From assembly GCA_955652585.1 (NCBI GenBank), contig CATPBF010000031.1, positions 1-10,560 of the forward strand: a DNA stretch of 10,560 bases, written 5' to 3'. Below the pieces are notes generated by a model, which was given only the letters and a program-made list of their open reading frames with translations, searched no databases and had not been told where the DNA came from. The position numbers and the translations under genes were made by a program. Below are positions 5,868-10,560 of the stretch, piece by piece. The DNA comes from Candidatus Dormiibacterota bacterium (GTDB lineage: Bacteria; Chloroflexota; Dormibacteria; Dormibacterales; Dormibacteraceae). Each line of letters begins with the position of its first letter. Within the stretch, counting starts at the first letter, position 1.

Positions 5868-7259
5868 CTAGCTCCGCGCCGGGCGGACCATGCGGCCCGA
5901 GGCGCGACCGACAGTCTTGCCATCGCGCGCGACGAGCACCCCCCGCAGATAGACCTCGTGCACCGAGAATCCGAAATCCAATCCGTTGAGGGCGGCGTGG
6001 CGCTGGCGTGAACGCATGATCTCCGGGCGCACCAGGGTGAGCCGCTTGGGATCGACGATCACGATGTCGGCATCAAAGCCCGGCGCTATCGTCCCTTTGG
6101 TCTCTTGAAGGCCCGCCAGCGCCGCCGGCGCTTCCGAGACCCAGCGCGGCGCCCGCCAAACATCGCCGAGCCGATGGGCAAGCTCGAGACAGCTCGCGTA
6201 TAGCGTCTGGACGCCCGGGCTGCCCGCGGGCGCTTCGTCGAGAGACGCCGCCTTCTCCACATCCGTGTGCGGCGCGTGATCGGTGGCGACGATCCCGATC
6301 GTGCCTTTCGAAAGCCCTTCGACCAGGGCGTCGCGATCGCCCGCGGACCGGATCGGCGGGAAAACCTTCATGGCGGTCCCCACCCTTTCGTAATCCTCGT
6401 CGCAGAGCCACAGGTACTGCGGGCAGGTCTCCAGGCTCAGGGGTGCGCCGGCATCCATCGCCTCTCTTGCCGCGGCCAGGCCGGCGGAGCTCGACAGGTG
6501 GGCAACGTGCAGCCTTACGCCTGAAGCTCCGGCAATCTCGGCCGCCGCGGCGATCGCCACGGCTTCGGCCTCGGCCGGTCGTGACTCCAGCAGGTCCGCG
6601 TACGTCTCGAGCGGGCGTCGAAACGCACGGAGGATTCCAGGATCTTCAGCGTGGATCACCAAGGGCAAGCCGAGGCTCGCGATCACGGGAGCCACCCGCG
6701 CGAGCGTTCCGTAGTCGGGTGGCGGCTCGAGCGCCGGGTCGTCGAGGTCGGCCGAGTAGATGACCTGCTTGCGACTGAGGCTGAAGGCATAACCGAGGTA
6801 GGCTTTGAAACCGGTCGCGCCTGCGGCCGCCAGGCCCTCGAGCTCGTCGGGCGTGCTGCCCGAGCGCACCAGGCCCCACAAGCCGAAATCGACCCGCGCC
6901 TTCCCGCGCGCGAGTGCAGCCTTGCCCTCGAGCATGCCGGCCCCATCCACCGCCGGCACCGTGTTGGGCATGTCGATGACCGTGGTCACGCCACCTGCGG
7001 CCGCCGCTGAGGTCAGCGTTCCGAAGTCCTCTTTGTGTGGAAAGCCTGGGTCTCGGCTGTGTACGTGCACGTCGATCGCGCCCGGCAGCACGTACATGCC
7101 GCGCGCATCGACGACCTGCGCACCTGAGGGGTGTGGTTCATGGCCCACGCTGGTAATGACGCCATCGGCGACCTGTACGTCCACCTCACGCGGGCCCTCC
7201 GGCGTGTGGACGATGCCGCCCTCGATGACGAGCGCGATCGCCCGCGCGGAATCAGTCAA
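5868..7259 (-). CDS. pyrC: Dihydroorotase-like cyclic amidohydrolase
   Basis: The 463-residue protein (from TTG 7259) is a cyclic amidohydrolase, the family of dihydroorotase, allantoinase and hydantoinase. Metal-site residues are visible: H65 and H67 in DVHVHSRDPG, K152 in GFKAYLG (the lysine carboxylated in this family), H203 in IHAED, H254 in HVAHLSS, and D327 in ATDHAPH. PGFPHKEDF and ATDHAPH resemble dihydroorotases, and the adjacent pyrE supports a role in the third step of pyrimidine synthesis. However, classical bacterial class I dihydroorotases often have Asp where this has the GFK lysine, and the SLETCPQYL region is also like allantoinase. The TTG overlaps the pyrE stop by eight bases; a longer frame to 7328 would overlap far more. 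The family is certain; the substrate is probable only. Confidence 0.82.
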   Translation of the reverse strand: MTDSARAIALVIEGGIVHTPEGPREVDVQVADGVITSVGHEPHPSGAQVVDARGMYVLPGAIDVHVHSRDPGFPHKEDFGTLTSAAAAGGVTTVIDMPNTVPAVDGAGMLEGKAALARGKARVDFGLWGLVRSGSTPDELEGLAAAGATGFKAYLGYAFSLSRKQVIYSADLDDPALEPPPDYGTLARVAPVIASLGLPLVIHAEDPGILRAFRRPLETYADLLESRPAEAEAVAIAAAAEIAGASGVRLHVAHLSSSAGLAAAREAMDAGAPLSLETCPQYLWLCDEDYERVGTAMKVFPPIRSAGDRDALVEGLSKGTIGIVATDHAPHTDVEKAASLDEAPAGSPGVQTLYASCLELAHRLGDVWRAPRWVSEAPAALAGLQETKGTIAPGFDADIVIVDPKRLTLVRPEIMRSRQRHAALNGLDFGFSVHEVYLRGVLVARDGKTVGRASGRMVRPARS

Positions 7260-7779
7260 GCTCGAGGTCGGCGATGCGGAACAGCGGCGAGTAAGGAATG
7301 CCGGCCGCTCGGATGTTCTCCTCACCACCCTCGCCGCGATCGAGGACGACGACCAGGTGAATCACCTCGACGCCTGCATCACGCAGCACCTGCGCCGAGC
7401 GCAATGAGTCACCGCCGGTAGTGACAACGTCCTCGATCACAGTGACGCGCTCTCCAGGCTCGAACCGTCCTTCTATCTGCTTGGAGGTGCCATATCCCTT
7501 AGGCTCTTTGCGCACGAGGACCAGGGGCAGTCCCGTCTCCATGGAGACGGCTCCACCGAGCAGCACCGCGCCCAGCTCCGGCGCCGCCAGGCGCTGCGTC
7601 TCGGCCGGCACCAGCTGGGCCAGGTGGCGGCCCAGCCTGCGCAGCAGCGCGGGATCGGTTTCGAACAAGAACTTGTCGAAGTACCGGTTCGAGCGTTTTC
7701 CAGAGCGAAGGAGGAAATCGCCCTTGAGGTAGGAGGCGGCGACCAGCTCGCGCCCCAAGTCCTTCAGCTCAGCGATCAC
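7252..7779 (-). CDS. pyrE: Orotate phosphoribosyltransferase
   Basis: The 175-residue enzyme transfers phosphoribosyl from PRPP to orotate, forming orotidine 5'-monophosphate. The PRPP-binding loop RVTVIEDVVTTGGDSL (111-126) is the classic type I phosphoribosyltransferase motif. The catalytic flexible-loop region KEPKGYGTSKQIEG (91-104) carries the lysines seen in OPRTases, and the N-terminal SGKRSNRYFDKFLFE (26-40) is the orotate-side signature. Its length is slightly short of the usual 190-215 residues but is complete. The GTG start follows the oppF stop by four bases, with no independent promoter visible, and the 3' end overlaps the dihydroorotase-like gene by eight bases. It therefore appears to be expressed from the peptide-transport operon, which is unusual for a pyrimidine gene. 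Confidence 0.93.
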   Translation of the reverse strand: MIAELKDLGRELVAASYLKGDFLLRSGKRSNRYFDKFLFETDPALLRRLGRHLAQLVPAETQRLAAPELGAVLLGGAVSMETGLPLVLVRKEPKGYGTSKQIEGRFEPGERVTVIEDVVTTGGDSLRSAQVLRDAGVEVIHLVVVLDRGEGGEENIRAAGIPYSPLFRIADLELD

Positions 7780-7783
7780 CAGG

Positions 7784-8803
7784 TCAATCTAATGGATAGA
7801 AACAAGCCGCCAGGTGCTCGGCTCCAAACGATTCGAGCGGCGGCTCCTCTTCCGCGCAGTGCGGTTTTGCGCGCGGGCAGCGCGTTCGGAAGCGGCAGCC
7901 GGACGGAGGATTGACCGGCGAGGCGACGTCGCCTTGCAGGAGCACGCGCTCCCGCGCGCGCTCGATGAGCGGATCGGGGATCGGGATCGCCGAAAGCAGC
8001 GAACCCGTGTAAGGGTGGCGCGGGCGCCGGTAGAGCTGCTGGCCGGGCGCGATCTCCATGATCTTGCCCAGGTACATGACCGCAATACGGTTGGAGATGT
8101 GCTTCACGACGGAGAGGTCGTGGGCGATGAAGAGGTAGGTCAGGTCGAACTTGCTTTGCAGGCTCTCGAGCAAATTGATGATCTGCGCCTGGATTGAAAC
8201 GTCAAGCGCTGAGATCGGCTCGTCACAAACGATGAAGCTGGGATCGACCGCCAGCGCGCGCGCGATTCCTATGCGCTGCCGCTGGCCGCCTGAGAATTCG
8301 TGGGGATAGCGGTCGACAAAACCGGGGTTCAGACCGACCACATCGAGCAGCTCGCGGACTCTCTCTCGCCGCGCGGGGCCGACCGCGAGGCGATGGACGT
8401 CGAGAGGCTCGCCCACTATGTCGCCGACCGTTTGCCTTGGATCGAGCGACGCATACGGGTCCTGAAAGATCATCGCCATGTCCCGGCGATGAGCCCGCAA
8501 TGCCGCGCCCCGCTGGTGGGTGATGTCCTCGCCCTTGAACTTGATCGTGCCGGCCGTGGGGTCGAGCAGGCGAATGATGGTGCGGCCCAGCGTCGATTTG
8601 CCGCAGCCTGACTCGCCGACCAGGCCCAACGTCTCACCCTTCTTGATGTCCAGGTCGACGCCGTCGACCGCCCGCACATGAGCCGTGGTCCGCTGCAGCA
8701 CGCCGGAGGCGACCGGGAACCAGGTCTTCAGCTCTCGCACTGACACGAGCGGGTCCGAGGTGGTCCACGCCCGCTTCAGCTGTACGGGTCTTGTTTCAGG
8801 CAC
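7784..8803 (-). CDS. oppF: Oligopeptide/dipeptide ABC transporter ATP-binding protein (OppF/DppF type)
   Basis: This 339-residue protein is the second nucleotide-binding subunit of a peptide-type ABC importer, acting on the cytoplasmic face of the membrane. Walker A GESGCGKS lies at 63-70, the Q-loop at FQDP (113-116), the ABC signature FSGGQRQR at 170-177 and Walker B FIVCDE at 190-195. After the ATPase core comes the oligopeptide-specific C-terminal domain (HPYTGSLLSAIP), with four cysteines at about 303, 309, 316 and 334. The start is GTG at 8803, which overlaps the oppD stop by eight bases. Members import peptides, but the same family includes nickel and other solute importers, and the binding protein that sets specificity is outside the window. 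Confidence 0.95.
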   Translation of the reverse strand: MPETRPVQLKRAWTTSDPLVSVRELKTWFPVASGVLQRTTAHVRAVDGVDLDIKKGETLGLVGESGCGKSTLGRTIIRLLDPTAGTIKFKGEDITHQRGAALRAHRRDMAMIFQDPYASLDPRQTVGDIVGEPLDVHRLAVGPARRERVRELLDVVGLNPGFVDRYPHEFSGGQRQRIGIARALAVDPSFIVCDEPISALDVSIQAQIINLLESLQSKFDLTYLFIAHDLSVVKHISNRIAVMYLGKIMEIAPGQQLYRRPRHPYTGSLLSAIPIPDPLIERARERVLLQGDVASPVNPPSGCRFRTRCPRAKPHCAEEEPPLESFGAEHLAACFYPLD

Positions 8804-9785
8804 CTTTCAACTCCGCGCCAGACTGGGTGACCCAGCATGCGGCGAGCTGCGTGTCCCCGACCGGGTTCAGCGCCGGGACGTCTCGCGAGCACCGCTCGAC
8901 TTTGAAGTGACACCGCGGATGAAACGCGCAGCCGGAAGGAAGGTTGATGAGATCCGGCGGGAGCCCTTCGATCGGCTTCAGCGGCTCGTGGCGCTCTTCG
9001 TCAAGTCGCGGTATGGAACGCAAGAGAGCCCACGTGTACGGATGCTTGGGGTGGGCGAAGACATCCACGGTCGGGCCCGACTCAACGATGCGGCCCGCAT
9101 ACATCACCATCACCCGCTCGCACATCCCCGCCACCACGCCCAGGTTGTGCGTGATCAGGATCGTGGCGGTTCCGAACTCCCTGTTGACGTTGCGCAGCAG
9201 GTCGAGGATCTGCGCCTGGATGGTGACGTCGAGCGCCGTTGTCGGCTCGTCGGCGATCAATACCTTGGGCGTCGTGGTAAGGCCCATCGCGATCATCGCG
9301 CGCTGACGCATCCCACCCGAGAACTGGTGCGGATAGTCGCGCGCGCGTTTCTCCGGCGCAGGGATGCCGACCTTGCCCAACATGGACACGGCAACACCCA
9401 TCGCCCGTGCCTTGTCCCAGCCCTGGTGCAGCCGGACCGGCTCTCCCACCTGCCATCCCGTGCGGAAGACCGGATTGAGCGACGTCATCGGGTCCTGAAA
9501 GATCATCGCGATCTCCTGGCCGCGGATCTCGCGCATCTCGGCGTCGGATACCTTGGTCAGGTCGCGGCCCTTGAACCGGACCTCGCCGCCGACGATCTTG
9601 CCCGGGCGCTGAAGGCGCATTACGCTCAGCGCCGTCACCGATTTGCCGCTGCCGGATTCCCCGACTAAGCCCAGGGTCTCACCCGCATGGAGCTCGAGCG
9701 ACACGCCATCGACCGCTTTCACGACCCCTTCCGGCGTGAAGAACTGGGTCTTGAGGTCATGTACCTCGAGGAGCGGTTGGGGCAA
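8796..9785 (-). CDS. oppD: Oligopeptide/dipeptide ABC transporter ATP-binding protein (OppD/DppD type)
   Basis: The 329-residue protein is the first ATPase subunit of the importer. Walker A GESGSGKS is at 42-49, the Q-loop at FQDP (96-99), the signature FSGGMRQR at 155-162 and Walker B VLIADE at 175-180; it carries the GGMRQR form of the signature, typical of OppD. The C-terminal oligo-HPY region (HPYTWALLRSIP) is followed by four cysteines at about 286, 292, 299 and 317, with the same spacing as in the OppF subunit. It starts with TTG at 9785, ten bases after the permease stop, and no strong Shine-Dalgarno is seen. It should heterodimerise with the downstream OppF subunit to drive transport. 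Confidence 0.95.
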   Translation of the reverse strand: MPQPLLEVHDLKTQFFTPEGVVKAVDGVSLELHAGETLGLVGESGSGKSVTALSVMRLQRPGKIVGGEVRFKGRDLTKVSDAEMREIRGQEIAMIFQDPMTSLNPVFRTGWQVGEPVRLHQGWDKARAMGVAVSMLGKVGIPAPEKRARDYPHQFSGGMRQRAMIAMGLTTTPKVLIADEPTTALDVTIQAQILDLLRNVNREFGTATILITHNLGVVAGMCERVMVMYAGRIVESGPTVDVFAHPKHPYTWALLRSIPRLDEERHEPLKPIEGLPPDLINLPSGCAFHPRCHFKVERCSRDVPALNPVGDTQLAACWVTQSGAELKGA

Positions 9786-9795
9786 CGCCGCTGCC

Positions 9796-10560
9796 CTACC
9801 GGAGCCTTGGATCGAAAGCGTCGCGGATTGCGTTGCCGAACAGGTTGGCGGCCAGGACTGTGATGAAGATTGTCAGCCCAGGCCATACCACGAGCCAGCT
9901 CGAATGGAAGAAGAAGGTCTCAGAGTTGGTCAGCATGTTGCCCCAGCTCGGGGTTGCCGGTGAGATGCCGAGACCAAGGAAATCCAGAGACGCCTCGATG
10001 AGGACGACCGAGCCGAGATACAGGCTGCCGAAGACGATCAGCACATGGAGCACGTTGGGCAGTAGGTGGCGGAGGATCAGGCGTGGGTCAGTCGCGCCAA
10101 CCGAGCGTGTCGCGACCATGAAATCGCGCGTGCGCACCGACAGCACCTCGCCCCGCACGAGCCGCGCGATACTTCCCCAGCCGACCGACGCGATGATGAG
10201 CGCAAGCGTGATGGTGTTGGGCTTGAAGAGGATCGACATCAGGATGAAGAGGAAGATCGCCGGCACCGCCAGGATGATGTCGACAAAGCGCATCAAGAGG
10301 CCGTCGATCAGCCCGCCGTAGTAGCCGGCGACCAAACCGACGCCGGCTCCGATCGTGAGCGCGACGCCGACCGCAAGGAAGCCGATCCCCATCGACACCT
10401 GCGCGCCGTAGAACATGCGGGTGAGCTCATCGCGACCGAGGTCGTCCGTGCCCAGGATGTGGTGAGGGCTCAGCGGGGGCAAGAACGTGTTCACCAGGTC
10501 GATGCTCCTGGGGTCTGTGTGGGTGAAGATCGCCGCCAGCAAGGGCGACGTCAACGCGAC
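9796..10560 (-). CDS. oppC: Oligopeptide/dipeptide ABC transporter permease, OppC/DppC type (5' end cut by window edge)
   Basis: This is the membrane permease subunit. The frame is open to the right edge (residues before TTG 10554 read V-A), and the usual N-terminal cytoplasmic segment and first helix are not in the window, so the true start lies outside. Visible features are the family motif HHILGTDDLGRDELTRMFYGAQVS that follows the first helix, several hydrophobic helices, the EAA loop around RGEVLSVRTRDFMVATRSVGATD that docks with the ATPases, and the ending RDAFDPRLR typical of DppC/OppC. The partner permease OppB/DppB and the peptide-binding protein are expected further upstream on the minus strand. 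Confidence 0.94.
   Translation of the reverse strand, partial: VALTSPLLAAIFTHTDPRSIDLVNTFLPPLSPHHILGTDDLGRDELTRMFYGAQVSMGIGFLAVGVALTIGAGVGLVAGYYGGLIDGLLMRFVDIILAVPAIFLFILMSILFKPNTITLALIIASVGWGSIARLVRGEVLSVRTRDFMVATRSVGATDPRLILRHLLPNVLHVLIVFGSLYLGSVVLIEASLDFLGLGISPATPSWGNMLTNSETFFFHSSWLVVWPGLTIFITVLAANLFGNAIRDAFDPRLR

Noticed and set aside
5826..5880. Possible terminator hairpins between the convergent hydrolase and dihydroorotase genes
   Set aside because: Only 4-5 bp stems (GGTT/AACC, CGGAG/CTCCG) without a T tract, one crossing the stop codon; too weak to annotate.
7260..7328. Longer dihydroorotase start at the ATG at 7328
   Set aside because: It would add 23 residues of Arg/Ser-rich sequence unlike the family and overlap pyrE by 77 bases. 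TTG 7259 fits the typical N-terminus and an eight-base overlap.

Overview
The window is GC-rich bacterial chromosome that is almost entirely coding, with very short intergenic gaps, many GTG and TTG starts, and long chains of genes that overlap by 1 to 8 bases. No 16S, tRNA or other phylogenetic marker is present. The high GC, frequent non-ATG starts, scarcity of Shine-Dalgarno motifs and putative leaderless promoters fit an uncultivated Terrabacteria-type soil lineage such as Dormibacterota, Chloroflexota or a deep actinobacterial relative. That placement is inference only.

Region 1 (1-3806, minus strand) is a four-gene overlapping chain. In transcription order it holds a 7-TM membrane protein of unknown function, a CvpA-family membrane protein with a Ser/Pro/Thr-rich tail, an acyl-CoA dehydrogenase, and an SLC45/GPH-like MFS transporter that runs off the left edge. 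The overlaps are 4, 1 and 1 bases, which suggests one transcript with translational coupling.

Region 2 (3807-4950, plus strand) starts at a compact divergent promoter region. It holds an orphan ParA-type ATPase followed, with a 1-base overlap, by an unrecognised 97-residue protein. No recognisable parB or parS is visible, so the small protein is a candidate dedicated partner of the ATPase.

Region 3 (4951-5825) opens with a convergent spacer carrying four inverted repeats, one of which resembles a rho-independent terminator. A 32-residue single-TM microprotein lies on the minus strand. Only 18 bases away, a divergent metallo-beta-lactamase-fold hydrolase begins on the plus strand. Its metal motif reads HxHxGH instead of HxHxDH.

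Region 4 (5868-10560, minus strand) is another overlapping chain. In transcription order it holds an oligopeptide/dipeptide ABC transporter (permease oppC/dppC, cut by the right edge, then the ATPases oppD and oppF), orotate phosphoribosyltransferase (pyrE) and a dihydroorotase-like cyclic amidohydrolase. Peptide or nitrogen-compound import thus appears co-transcribed with two pyrimidine-pathway enzymes.

Most genes belong to known families. The best candidates for something new are the ParA/97-residue pair, the HxHxGH hydrolase with its divergent microprotein, and the structured convergent spacer. I saw no CRISPR array, tRNA, rRNA, insertion sequence or phage gene.
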